The notes under the pieces are model-generated. The model did not search any database and had not been told where the DNA came from. It was given only the letters and a program-made list of their open reading frames with translations. Below, piece by piece: positions 49,897 to 59,372 of a DNA stretch of 64,000 nucleotides; position 1 is the first letter of the stretch, and every line of letters begins with the position of its first letter. The stretch spans positions 682,001-746,000 of the forward strand of contig OX365935.1 in NCBI GenBank assembly GCA_947243795.1, given 5' to 3'. Source of the DNA: Saccharomyces uvarum (taxonomy: Eukaryota; Ascomycota; Saccharomycetes; Saccharomycetales; Saccharomycetaceae). Both the position numbers and the translations under genes were made by a program.

Positions 49897-50762
49897 CACA
49901 TTACGCCTTATATTGTTAGGAATACTAATTACAAATAGTATCACTGTTCATTACCTAACTGCCAGCCAAGGATCTCAGACAACGTAGTACGCTATGATGG
50001 ACTAGCGTTAACAAACTGAAACGGTGTCATCGTACATATCACAGCGGTAACGTTTTGCCGGGCGTTTCAGGCTGGTTATTGTTCCATTAATACAAAGCAG
50101 CAGATTACATTTATAGTTCTTTTGATAAGGTGCCAGGTTGGATCTAAAGTTATTTAGGTTGTTTGGGAGATTGAGCTTGTCTAAATTGTATTAGAGTGGT
50201 GATAAAGCTAAATACAGACTTTAAAGATGAATGGATAGAAAAAAAAAGTATTTTGTGTATATATTTTTGATTATTAATTGTTTAATTAAAAATATTTATA
50301 CAAATAGACAAAACCCTGTTGTCAAGTTCTTGATCACACAATTTGAATGCAGATAAGGTAGCTTCATTGAACTACAACTATACCGCAAACCATAACATGT
50401 TTAAGTTGTTTAATCTCCCAGATAATGTTGAACCTTGGATCCTGAGAAGCTCGGGACTTTCCGCAATTTCTGACTAGTTTACAATTGCTAATGCTTGTAG
50501 AATTGTACAGAGTACAGATTGGTTTAGTATAGGTCGCAGTGATGTATGTCTAATTTAAGTGAGGCACTACTCTTAAGATGGGGTAGAATACGATTAGTTG
50601 ACTCTGTAAGTGTTTGCTCTATTATCATACGTTAAAAAGTGAACATCTTCCATCTTATACAGAAAATTACTAAACATTAGACTGTTTGGGCTGTCACAAA
50701 TCTAATATGCATTTTGAGGATGGTTATGACGATGTCGTTACGGTAAAATTTCTATATTACAA
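49897..50762. other. Intergenic between plasmid remnant and tRNA-Pro
   Basis: 866 bp, AT-rich. I see no gene, no STB-like tandem array and no LTR ends. The right-hand limit of the plasmid DNA is not visible to me within it. Confidence 0.35.
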
Positions 50763-50867
50763 GGGCGTGTGGTCTAGTGGTATGATTCTCGCTTTGGGCA
50801 ACTTTCTGCGTTAAAACAGTAAGACAAAGCATGCGAGAGGCCCTGGGTTCAATTCCCAGCTCGCCCC
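50763..50867 (+). tRNA. tRNA-Pro (UGG) with intron
   Basis: 105 nt. The acceptor begins GGGCGTG, the D arm is GGTCTAGTGGTATGATTC, the anticodon TGG is at 50795-50797, and a 33-nt intron lies at 50799-50831 directly after position 37, the universal tRNA intron site. The anticodon stem CTCGC (50788-50792) pairs with GCGAG (50833-50837). T arm CTGGGTTCAATTCCCAG; a Pol III T-run starts at 50869. Same gene and intron placement as S. cerevisiae tP(UGG) upstream of REV1. Confidence 0.95.
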
Positions 50868-51638
50868 CTTTTTTCTTTCTAAGAAAAACTTTTTTTTGCC
50901 AGCTCTAATGAAGCGTAAATGAATGCTCAAGAACAGAAACCTACCACCGCCTACAATCTAACGTTTGGCCAACTAATTTTTCAAGATTTTAGTACAGTCT
51001 CTCTTCAAATATCATTTTATCCTGTTGATTATTTGCTAACTCAACTAAAAGAAAAGGTCTTACGTTAACCTTCCTTGAGTCCTTATAATCTCACATTTTT
51101 GTATGAAAAATACTTGTACAACTCATGCCATGAAATATTTATCCATGATCATAATTTTTTGTTTCAATCACAGATTTAGAATATTTCACCGTTGCTTCAA
51201 AACTTAACAGATTATCAAAAATTGTCGTCCGATATAATTTTATGAAGTCTTTGTTTGTTCAAAGTAGGTAGTCCTGGGTCGTTGTGCTCATGTTAAATAT
51301 GTAATGGTTTACTGAAGGCTTTTCTTATATTTATATTTTTCTTCATTTTCTTAATTTTCGGCGGATCAGAAAAGGGAAAAAAACAGGTTAAGAAGAAAAC
51401 AAATGATGAAAAATTGTGATAAACGTTCATGCACATCGCCAAGAGTAAATATTGATCTAAAGTTAAATAAAGCTGGGCTCCACCGTAAAATTCAAAAGTA
51501 TCCGCTGTTGAGAACAATAAGACAACCTTTCAATCGATTTTTATGAAAATATTGCTAAAAAGTCTTTTGAAAGAGCAATAAACTGCTACGTTAGTTGAAG
51601 AAATATATCGATATTGGATTTTCTGAGCATATTCAGTG
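50868..51638. other. tRNA-Pro / REV1 intergenic
   Basis: 771 bp, AT-rich, with the Pol III terminator at its left edge and the REV1 promoter at its right. No gene or LTR recognised. Confidence 0.35.
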
Positions 51639-54590
51639 ATGAATGAAAATAATGGTCTAGTAGACTTATTGGACAGTGATTTGGAATATTCTGTAGAAAA
51701 AGAAACCCCTGTGAAACAGAGTATTACTCAATCAGGCTTTAATGACTCGCACCTAACTTCAAAAACTGGCGGCTCAAATGCAAAGTCATTTCTCTCTTTA
51801 TTAAGTGATGATTCGTTGATTGAATATGTCAACGAATTATCCAGAGCTAATAAAAACAATACGAATTTAATCACCGGTACTCCAAGATTTGTTACTCAAA
51901 AGGTTGACAGTGACAATTTACATTCAGACCTTGACCGTAACGAAGACTCGCCCATCGCCCATAGCGATATCGAAGTTAAACCAAACGGTAACAATAACGA
52001 TGAAATCGATAAAAAAAATGTGTATAGTAGAGAAACCTACTTTCAGGACAAGGCACAAGGACAAAGTGTACAAGACCAAATATTAAAAAATCAATACAAA
52101 GGCCTAATTTCCAGTCAAAATGGTAACTTATTCAAAAATTGTGTCATCTATATAAATGGCTACACAAAACCTGGTAGATTACAACTACATGAAATGATAG
52201 TTTTACATGGTGGAAAGTTTTTACACCATCTGTCCGCAAAGAAAAGAGTTACTCATATAGTGGCTTCCAATTTACCATTAAAGAAGAGAATTGAATTTGC
52301 AAATTACAAAGTAGTTAGTCCGGATTGGATAACTGATTGTATTAAAGAAAGAAGATTATTACCTTGGCAAAATTATTCTTTAACCGCCAAACTTGATGAA
52401 CAACAAAAAAAACTGGATAATTGTAAAACAGTAATACCATTCCCGTCTGAGACCTGCTCTAATAGGACACCTACACATGTCAGTTCCGCGTTACTGCCAA
52501 TAAAACCACCATCATCGACAAATATCTATAATATAGATTCCAAAAAAATAGTAGACTGTAATGATCCGGACTTTCTTAATTCTTATTTTGCTCACTCGCG
52601 GCTACACCATCTTTCTACATGGAAAGCCAATCTGAGAAGTAAGTTTTTGAACGAAAATATTAATAACTCCGTCAGGATTACCAACAAGGACACTTACACG
52701 GTATTCCATATTGATTTCGATTGTTTCTTCGCAACTGTTGCATACCTATGTAGGAGCGCTTGTTTCTTTTCATGTGATTTTGAGAAAGATCCTATAGTGG
52801 TGTGCCATGGTACCAAAAATTCCGACATTGCTAGTTGCAATTATGTGGCAAGGGAGTTTGGAATTAGGAATGGGATGTGGGTGTCACAAGCAGAAAAGCT
52901 GTTACCAAACGGGATCAAACTGATTTCACTACCATACAATTTTGAGCAATTTCAGTCAAAATCTGAAGCTTTCTACCGAATTCTTAAAAACTTAAATTTT
53001 TTTGACTTGATAATACCCATATCAATTGATGAAGCTGTTTGTGTGAAAAGAACTCCAAATGATATCCTCAATAATTACATTTCAAATTCCAAGATGTGCG
53101 AGGAAATACGCCGCAAAGTTTTTGAAGAGACCAATGGTTGCACGGTAAGTATTGGATGTTCAGATTCTTTGGTGCTAGCAAGATTGGCCCTGAAAATGGG
53201 GAAACCGAATGGTTATAATACTACATTTAAAAACGATATTTCTGAGCAATTTTGGTCTAATTTCAAACTGAATGATTTACCTGGGGTCGGATATTCTGTT
53301 CTTTCAAAATTAGAATCAACGTTCAACAACCCATCTTTTTTGAGTGATTTGAGAAAACGATATACTTTAGATACTTTGAAGGCAAGTGTAGGCTCCAAAT
53401 TGGGTATGAAAATACATCTTGCACTACAAGGCCAAGATGATGAAGAAAGCCTGAAAATGCTGTATGATCCCAAAGAAGTCTTACAAAGAAAGTCGTTATC
53501 AATCGATATAAATTGGGGTATCAGGTTCGAAAATATAACTCAAGTAGACCTATTCATCGAAAGAGGCTGCCAGTACCTTCTAATGAAATTAAATGGAATT
53601 AACAAAACCACATCACAGATCACACTAAAACTCATGAAAAGGCGTAAAGGTGCTCCTATTGAACCTCCAAAATACATGGGTATGGGAAGGTGCGACTCGT
53701 TTAGCCGAAGCAGCAAATTAGGTATTCCAACAAATGAGTTTGGGATTATCGCTACCGAAATGAAAAGTTTGTATCGAAGTTTAGCTTGCCCCCCGAAGGA
53801 ATTAAGAGGTGTTGCTTTACAATTCAACAAATTAGTCGATATGGATTCAGTCAATAACCAGCCAAAACTGAGACTACCATTTAAAACGATCGTGACGAAT
53901 AAAGCATTTGAAGACTTACCGGAAGATGTAAAAAATGACATTAACAATGAATTTGATAAAAGAAATCACATGAAAAACGAATCTGGGTTAGCTTCAAATA
54001 TATCAAGTTCCAAAAAGAAAAGAAACGTATATTCGAAAATATCGAACAGAAACGATTTGCCCAGCACTGTGGAAGAACAATTCATGAATGAATTACCAAC
54101 GCAGGTTCGAGAAGAAGTGAGGAATGATTTGAGAATTAAGAAAAAAATCCATCAGACGAAATTGGGAAACTTACAAGAAAAGATTAAAAGAAGGGAAGAA
54201 AGCTTGAAAAATGAGAAAAATCATTTTATGGGTCATAACAGCATCTTCAAACCAATCAAATTCCAAAACTTAACCCGATTCAAAGAGATTTGTCAATTAG
54301 TAACGCAATGGGTTGTCGAAACTTTGGGCGAAGGAGGACCACATGAGAAAGATGTTAAATTATTTGTGAAATATTTGGTCAAACTTTGTGACTCCAATAG
54401 AGTTCATTTAGTTCTTCAATTATCGAATCTAATATCAAGAGAATTAAATTTCCGTGCCTCTTTAAATCAGGATCGCACTGGTTTCCAAAAATGGGAAAAA
54501 ATCTTACTCAGTGTTATAATTCCACTTTTAAACAGAAACAAACACACATTCCAGACTGTACGCAAACTAGACATAGACTTTGAAATATGA
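51639..54590 (+). CDS. REV1: Translesion DNA polymerase / deoxycytidyl transferase Rev1
   Basis: Y-family polymerase that inserts dCMP opposite abasic sites and scaffolds Pol zeta. 983 residues (985 in S. cerevisiae); the ATG at 51639 was chosen over the preceding GTG. BRCT domain at about 160-247 (LFKNCVIYINGYTKPGRLQL). Catalytic palm with FHIDFDCFFA near 357 and SIDEA near 461, fingers (GTKNSDIASCNYVAREFG), little finger, ubiquitin-binding-type motifs LPEDVKNDI and LPTQVREEV (about 760 and 817), and the C-terminal protein-interaction domain from about 870. All metal-binding acidic residues are present. The N-terminal 150 residues differ markedly from S. cerevisiae. Confidence 0.96.
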   Translation: MNENNGLVDLLDSDLEYSVEKETPVKQSITQSGFNDSHLTSKTGGSNAKSFLSLLSDDSLIEYVNELSRANKNNTNLITGTPRFVTQKVDSDNLHSDLDRNEDSPIAHSDIEVKPNGNNNDEIDKKNVYSRETYFQDKAQGQSVQDQILKNQYKGLISSQNGNLFKNCVIYINGYTKPGRLQLHEMIVLHGGKFLHHLSAKKRVTHIVASNLPLKKRIEFANYKVVSPDWITDCIKERRLLPWQNYSLTAKLDEQQKKLDNCKTVIPFPSETCSNRTPTHVSSALLPIKPPSSTNIYNIDSKKIVDCNDPDFLNSYFAHSRLHHLSTWKANLRSKFLNENINNSVRITNKDTYTVFHIDFDCFFATVAYLCRSACFFSCDFEKDPIVVCHGTKNSDIASCNYVAREFGIRNGMWVSQAEKLLPNGIKLISLPYNFEQFQSKSEAFYRILKNLNFFDLIIPISIDEAVCVKRTPNDILNNYISNSKMCEEIRRKVFEETNGCTVSIGCSDSLVLARLALKMGKPNGYNTTFKNDISEQFWSNFKLNDLPGVGYSVLSKLESTFNNPSFLSDLRKRYTLDTLKASVGSKLGMKIHLALQGQDDEESLKMLYDPKEVLQRKSLSIDINWGIRFENITQVDLFIERGCQYLLMKLNGINKTTSQITLKLMKRRKGAPIEPPKYMGMGRCDSFSRSSKLGIPTNEFGIIATEMKSLYRSLACPPKELRGVALQFNKLVDMDSVNNQPKLRLPFKTIVTNKAFEDLPEDVKNDINNEFDKRNHMKNESGLASNISSSKKKRNVYSKISNRNDLPSTVEEQFMNELPTQVREEVRNDLRIKKKIHQTKLGNLQEKIKRREESLKNEKNHFMGHNSIFKPIKFQNLTRFKEICQLVTQWVVETLGEGGPHEKDVKLFVKYLVKLCDSNRVHLVLQLSNLISRELNFRASLNQDRTGFQKWEKILLSVIIPLLNRNKHTFQTVRKLDIDFEI

Positions 54591-54746
54591 GAAAAAAAAA
54601 CAACAACTTCAGACTCAGTTAGTCGTATATATTAGTTGTAATATCCAAACGTTTATTAAAATAAGGGAAAAAAAACAAACAAACTAACTGAACCAACGGA
54701 CAATTAAATAAATAAGTAAAACAAAAAAATAAAGGGACTTTAATTT

Positions 54747-56270
54747 TTACCAAAACTCTTCACCAACGGTAGAAACACGCAAGGTGTTTGAATGACCGAT
54801 GCCGCCTCTGAAACCTTGGATGGACACAACGGTATCACCACTTTCAACCATTCCAAAAGACCTTGCCATTTCCATGCCAAACTTCAAGCGTCTGTGAACG
54901 TCTTCACCCCAGTCGTACAGGCGTTTTGGCTCAAAGACAAAGGGAAAAACACCTCTATATAAATGCGCAATTCTTGCCGTTCTTGCCTGCCTCGTCACGA
55001 GTATGATAGGACAACTTGGTCTATACTTAGACAACAGCCTTGCTGTGTTTCCTGTAGTGGATAATACAACGATGGCTTTACCATTTTGCTCCAAAATCGC
55101 TGCAGTGGCTGCGGCTGCAACGGTTTCTGTAGTGGAGGTGGGCTTGGGGGTGGCGTCTCTAAGATCATCATATAGAGCCAAATGCGCAATAGTGCTCTCT
55201 GCAATTAGAGCTGTGGCGGCCATTATCTTGACTGCATTAACTGGATAATCACCCTTTGCCGTTTCGCCCGACAACATAACACAATCGGCACCATCCAACA
55301 CAGCATTTCCGACATCAGAGACTTCAGCCCTAGTGGGTCTTGGGTTGTAGGTCATTGACTCCAGCATTTGGGTCGCGCAAATGACAGGTTTGCCCGCCAC
55401 ATTACATTTTGCAATGAGTTTTTTCTGAATGGCCAGCACTTCTGGTGCCAGGATCTCGATACCCAGATCACCCCTCGCTATCATGACACCATCTGTGACT
55501 TGCAGGATTTCGTCGAAATTATCCAGGCCTTGTTGATTTTCGATCTTGGAGATAATTTTGATGTCCTCGCCTTCGGCACCCAAAACTTTTCTAATGGTCA
55601 AGACATCTTCGGCTGCCCTAATGAAAGAGGCAAATACCATGTGGATTCCATTCCGCATGCCGAATTGCAAGTCTTGTATATCCTTTGCGGACAGAGGGGG
55701 CAAATCTACGTCGGTATTGGGTAAGTTGACACCTTTACGGGATGAGATATAACCCGAATTGAGGGCTTGGACCCTTATGTTGGAATCGTCCATGATTTGG
55801 AGCACTTTGAAAGACAGAATCCCGTCGTCCACGTAGATGAATTTCCCGGGCACGATTACTTTTGTCAAATTGGCGTAGTCTATATACATAATTTTGTCAT
55901 TGGAGGAGTGCTCGAACTTTGCGTCGGTGGTGAAGATCATCTGGTGGTCTACGAGGATGTGGAAGTCCTGGTCGTCCGAGGTGCGCCCTGTTCTGATCTC
56001 AGGGCCCTTGGTGTCCAGAGCAATGGCAAGCGGTCTTCCGGGGAATTGCTGTTCTGATTTCAAGGCATTGTCGATCACCGATTGGTGGAATTCATAGGAG
56101 CCGTGTGAGAAGTTCATTCGAATGATGTTGAGCCCAGCTTTCCTCAAGGCGGTGATTACCTCGCAGCTATTTGTCTTGGGCCCGATGGTGCCTATAATGG
56201 AGGTCCGTCTAAGCTCTTGCGGAGTGCCTATTTTCAAGTTGGCTAGTCTCTGCAGTCTTGATTCTGGCAT
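54747..56270 (-). CDS. PYK2: Pyruvate kinase 2
   Basis: Converts phosphoenolpyruvate and ADP to pyruvate and ATP. Glucose-repressed isoenzyme, partner of CDC19, insensitive to fructose-1,6-bisphosphate. 507 residues from [12 protein letters not shown] (506 in S. cerevisiae, which lacks the final Trp). Core motifs: [27 protein letters not shown], signature [13 protein letters not shown] (active-site Lys), [13 protein letters not shown] and [20 protein letters not shown]. The reading frame stays open for another 24 codons upstream but has no ATG there. Convergent with REV1, 156 bp between stops. Confidence 0.96.
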   Translation of the reverse strand: MPESRLQRLANLKIGTPQELRRTSIIGTIGPKTNSCEVITALRKAGLNIIRMNFSHGSYEFHQSVIDNALKSEQQFPGRPLAIALDTKGPEIRTGRTSDDQDFHILVDHQMIFTTDAKFEHSSNDKIMYIDYANLTKVIVPGKFIYVDDGILSFKVLQIMDDSNIRVQALNSGYISSRKGVNLPNTDVDLPPLSAKDIQDLQFGMRNGIHMVFASFIRAAEDVLTIRKVLGAEGEDIKIISKIENQQGLDNFDEILQVTDGVMIARGDLGIEILAPEVLAIQKKLIAKCNVAGKPVICATQMLESMTYNPRPTRAEVSDVGNAVLDGADCVMLSGETAKGDYPVNAVKIMAATALIAESTIAHLALYDDLRDATPKPTSTTETVAAAATAAILEQNGKAIVVLSTTGNTARLLSKYRPSCPIILVTRQARTARIAHLYRGVFPFVFEPKRLYDWGEDVHRRLKFGMEMARSFGMVESGDTVVSIQGFRGGIGHSNTLRVSTVGEEFW

Positions 56271-56335
56271 TGGTGGTGGTGGTGTTGCTGTACTTGGCCG
56301 ATTGCGTCCTTGGTTTGAATTTTGAAATTTTTCAT
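56243..56335 (-). promoter_or_regulatory. Upstream ORF overlapping the PYK2 start
   Basis: An ATG at 56335, 65 bases before the PYK2 ATG and in another frame, opens a 30-codon ORF whose stop lies just inside PYK2. If the mRNA leader includes this ATG it would lower PYK2 translation. Whether it is in the transcript cannot be told from the sequence. Confidence 0.4.
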
Positions 56336-56637
56336 TTTGCACGTCCTATATTTGCACGTTCTACATACATATATTTCAAAGCCTTATTATACACTTTATC
56401 CCTGTTTTTCAGGGTGCGTCGCTAAATGGTGTGCGACGAAAAAAAAATGTGTAGGAAAAAAAAAAATACATTAACAACTTTTATACTTTTATACTTTTAT
56501 ACAGAAATTTATGTCCGCATGTGTGAGGTCTTTTATGTATATATATATATATATATGTATTTCTGCTTCTTGAAACAGGGAAAAAAGCATCTTGAATATT
56601 AGTACCGACTGTGGCAGCGGAATATGATCATACAGAG
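56271..56637. promoter_or_regulatory. PUT4 3' flank / PYK2 promoter
   Basis: 367 bp. It contains a (TA)n run at 56538-56556 and three tandem CTTTTATA units near 56477-56503, both terminator/TATA-like. No gene seen. Confidence 0.4.
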
Positions 56638-58515
56638 CTACAACAGCGCGTCCATGAACTTCTCCCTGAAAGTGGAGGGAGGCAGTCTCATTTCTTCGAT
56701 GTCTCTTGATTTCTCTTCGATTTCGACCAGACCCGTGGTGACGTCAATCTCGGACACCGAGTGCCACCAGTGGTTCCAGCTCCTAGTGTAGAGCTTGTGG
56801 CCCAACCACAGCACGAGGAAGATGGGTAGGGTGATGTAGGCAGCGATGAAGTCGGCCACGTTCCAGTACTTGGGAATGAAGATGGCGTAGCCGTTGGTGA
56901 TGGTGATAATGCTCACGACCGTGAGCGACATCCACACGGTGTACGGCTGACCCCTCGTCTTGAAGGGTAACCTGTCGTACAAGTTGTTGAAAAAGATGGC
57001 CTTGCGGAACCTGAGGTACGCGATGCACCCACAGATCCAGCCCAGGAACCCGGAGATGGTGCTGATGTTCGAAAACCAGTTGAACACGTCCGCGGTGGAC
57101 GAAGACACGTTCAGGTACGCCAGGCACGAGCATAGGAATGACACACCCACGGCCACGTACGGAACACCAAACCGGTTGATTTTACCCAGACACTTGGGCG
57201 CCTGGCCCGTCTGCGCCATGGTCAGCAGCGATCTTGTGCTTGCGAACATGAACGCGTTCGCGGCGGACCACGCACTGGTCAGAATACACCCGTTGATAAT
57301 GTGGGGGAGCACCTTGATGCCCGCGTTCTGGATCCCGATCACGTAGGGCGAAGAGCCGGCGCCGGGCTTGCCCTGCGCCAGCGCGTTGACTAGTGATGGA
57401 TCGTTGTAGGGCACGATCACGGAGATGGCCAACGTGCCCAGCACGTAGAAGAAGATCAGTCTCCACACGAAGCGGCGCGACGCCTTGGCGATATTGCGGC
57501 GTTGGTCCGTACATTCCGCCGAGGTCATGCACACAAGCTCCGGGCCCAGAATGAACGCGAAGGCGCCCTTGATGATCCCAGTGTAGATGTCGGTGAAGTT
57601 TCCCAGTGAGCCGCCCGCGAGGTGGTGCGCGAACGAGCCCGGGTGTTGCCAGTAGCGGAACCCGAGACGGTCATGCTTCGGGCCACCGCCCCAGAAAAGG
57701 ATGAACGAAAGAATGATCAGCCCCACAATACACAGGATCTTGATCGAGGCAAACCAAAACTCGGACTCACCGTACACCTTGACAGCGGAGAAGTTCAGCA
57801 GCACGACCACACACAGGAAAATGGTGATCCAGACCCCCTTGGGGACGGCCGTGGTCCAATACTCGACGACCCCAGAGGCCGCCGTACACTCGGCGGCCAC
57901 TAAGATCACGTAGCAGTAGTAGTAGTTCCAACCCGTGGCGAAGCCCAGCGACGCGTCCACGTATCGAGTGACCAGGTTGGCCGACGACCCGGCACTGTCA
58001 GAGCCGTCGCCCGGCAAAAAGCACACCATTTCACCCAGCGCGCACATGATCGGGTAGATCACCGCGGAGATAATGATGTACGAAATGAACAACCCCGCGG
58101 GGCCGCACGTATGTAAGGTGGACGAGGTCCCGACCAGTAGCCCGGTCCCGATAGCGCCACCCAGGGCGATCAGCTGCACGTGACGCGACTGCAGACCTTG
58201 CTTCAGGCGGGGTGGACCGGACTCGCCGTCCGCGGAGGGCGACTTTTCCAGGTCGAGGTCCTCGCGCACGGTGCCGTTGGACGACGCGGACGGGTTCTTG
58301 GAGATCTTCTCCATGCGGATGGCGTCGTCCTTCTCCGCCTCGTAGTGGTGCGTGCGCGAGCCGGAGGAGGCCGACTCCGTCACCTGGACGACGTTGGCGT
58401 CCTTCTTGTCGACGCCGCCGTCGGCGGCGTCCGTGAAGGTGACTACGGTCTGCGCGGGCGTGATGCCCGCGCTGTGTCGGTTATTATTGTGGAAAGGCAG
58501 CGATAGGTTCAGCAT
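56638..58515 (-). CDS. PUT4: High-affinity proline permease Put4
   Basis: Plasma-membrane amino-acid permease of the APC/YAT family that imports proline (also alanine, glycine, GABA). 625 residues from the ATG at 58515 (MLNLSLPFHNNNRHSAG; S. cerevisiae MVNILPFHKNNRHSAG, 627). Cytosolic Ser/Asp-rich N-terminus of about 110 residues, family signature around QLIALGGAIGTGLLVGTSST, about 12 membrane spans and a C-terminal tail EIEEKSRDIEEMRLPP that could take part in endocytic control. Base composition is striking: the gene is far richer in G+C than its neighbours, with codons such as GCC/GTC/CTG throughout. Confidence 0.96.
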   Translation of the reverse strand: MLNLSLPFHNNNRHSAGITPAQTVVTFTDAADGGVDKKDANVVQVTESASSGSRTHHYEAEKDDAIRMEKISKNPSASSNGTVREDLDLEKSPSADGESGPPRLKQGLQSRHVQLIALGGAIGTGLLVGTSSTLHTCGPAGLFISYIIISAVIYPIMCALGEMVCFLPGDGSDSAGSSANLVTRYVDASLGFATGWNYYYCYVILVAAECTAASGVVEYWTTAVPKGVWITIFLCVVVLLNFSAVKVYGESEFWFASIKILCIVGLIILSFILFWGGGPKHDRLGFRYWQHPGSFAHHLAGGSLGNFTDIYTGIIKGAFAFILGPELVCMTSAECTDQRRNIAKASRRFVWRLIFFYVLGTLAISVIVPYNDPSLVNALAQGKPGAGSSPYVIGIQNAGIKVLPHIINGCILTSAWSAANAFMFASTRSLLTMAQTGQAPKCLGKINRFGVPYVAVGVSFLCSCLAYLNVSSSTADVFNWFSNISTISGFLGWICGCIAYLRFRKAIFFNNLYDRLPFKTRGQPYTVWMSLTVVSIITITNGYAIFIPKYWNVADFIAAYITLPIFLVLWLGHKLYTRSWNHWWHSVSEIDVTTGLVEIEEKSRDIEEMRLPPSTFREKFMDALL

Positions 58516-59372
58516 GGTGTACGCATCGATGGTGAGCTTTGGAAGCGGGGACAAGACAAGAGAAGACGAAAAGTGAGAGACAGAGAACAACAAGCCCAAG
58601 GGCCCTTATATATACAAAAAAGGGCATGTCCATATACAGGCATATTGATTATTTCATCTGCGGTCCGACATGGAAGAATGAACTGTGTTATCAGCACAGG
58701 ACGGAAGGGTGAAACAGATAAAAACCTGGTGTGGTAGTGATAAGTATACAGGCACGGTGATAGCGAGGAGGGGGGGAGAGAAAAGCGACCTTCTCTGATA
58801 AGACGGTATCAATCAGACAGCCGATGAAAAGCGAAAAACGCGACAGGCACACGGCCGTGCGTCATCGCTAGCGCAAAAATAAAAAGAGCGGCAGAGGGCC
58901 CCTTGCCTATGCCTTTGGGGCAGCGCGCAGGGCTGGCGCGGGGCTCAGGCCCAGGCCAGGGACGCCGGGCCGCCGGAGCGGAGGGGAAACACCGCCGGTG
59001 CAGTGCAGTGCCGTGCCGTGCCCCACCATGTCATACACCCTCTAGACCAACAGGACCCTGGGTGCTTTGGCCATGACTGAGTGACTGTCGCGGCAAGTTT
59101 CCGCCTAAGTCGCAGCGCGCGGGACGGCTCACTGCACTATGGACGGACATCCGGGCCTCTCCGCGCAGCCAAGGCTCGGCATTTGATCTCCGCCAAGACG
59201 CAGAGAAAAAGAATCTGGATAAGCGGGCTCGGCAAAGGGCCGGGTAAGCGCTAAGCGCCTGAAAAATAAACAAACCAATCTGACAAGAGATCTCGGGAAA
59301 AAAGAAAAGGCATCTCTTCCCGTCTGTTGCAGAACCGTGCGTGCGTGCGTGCTCACACCAAGATAGCCAAAC
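58516..59372. promoter_or_regulatory. Divergent PUT4 / CIN1 promoter region, GC-rich
   Basis: 857 bp. GATA-factor sites: GATAAG at 58739-58744 and 58797-58802, GATAAA near 58717, and TTATC near 58688, fitting control of PUT4 by Gln3/Gat1 (nitrogen catabolite repression). A CGG-N10-CCG at 58979-58994 has the spacing bound by Put3. 58900-59020 is very GC-rich with repeated GCAGT/GCCGT units. No gene seen. Confidence 0.55.
58979..58994 (+). promoter_or_regulatory. Candidate Put3 site CGG-N10-CCG
   Basis: CGGAGGGGAAACACCG, about 465 bp upstream of the PUT4 ATG. Put3, the proline-responsive Zn2Cys6 activator, binds CGG-N10-CCG half-sites. Its best known targets are PUT1/PUT2, so use at PUT4 is inference; in GC-rich DNA a chance match is also possible. 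Confidence 0.3.

Noticed and set aside
50868-51300. Possible solo LTR downstream of tRNA-Pro
   Set aside because: No LTR termini or internal similarity that I recognise.
56271-56342. In-frame 24-codon N-terminal extension of PYK2 (Pro-rich)
   Set aside because: No ATG in it (it begins at GTG), and the S. cerevisiae enzyme starts at MPESRLQ.
58516-58599. In-frame 28-codon extension of PUT4
   Set aside because: No ATG, and alignment with Put4 supports the start at 58515.
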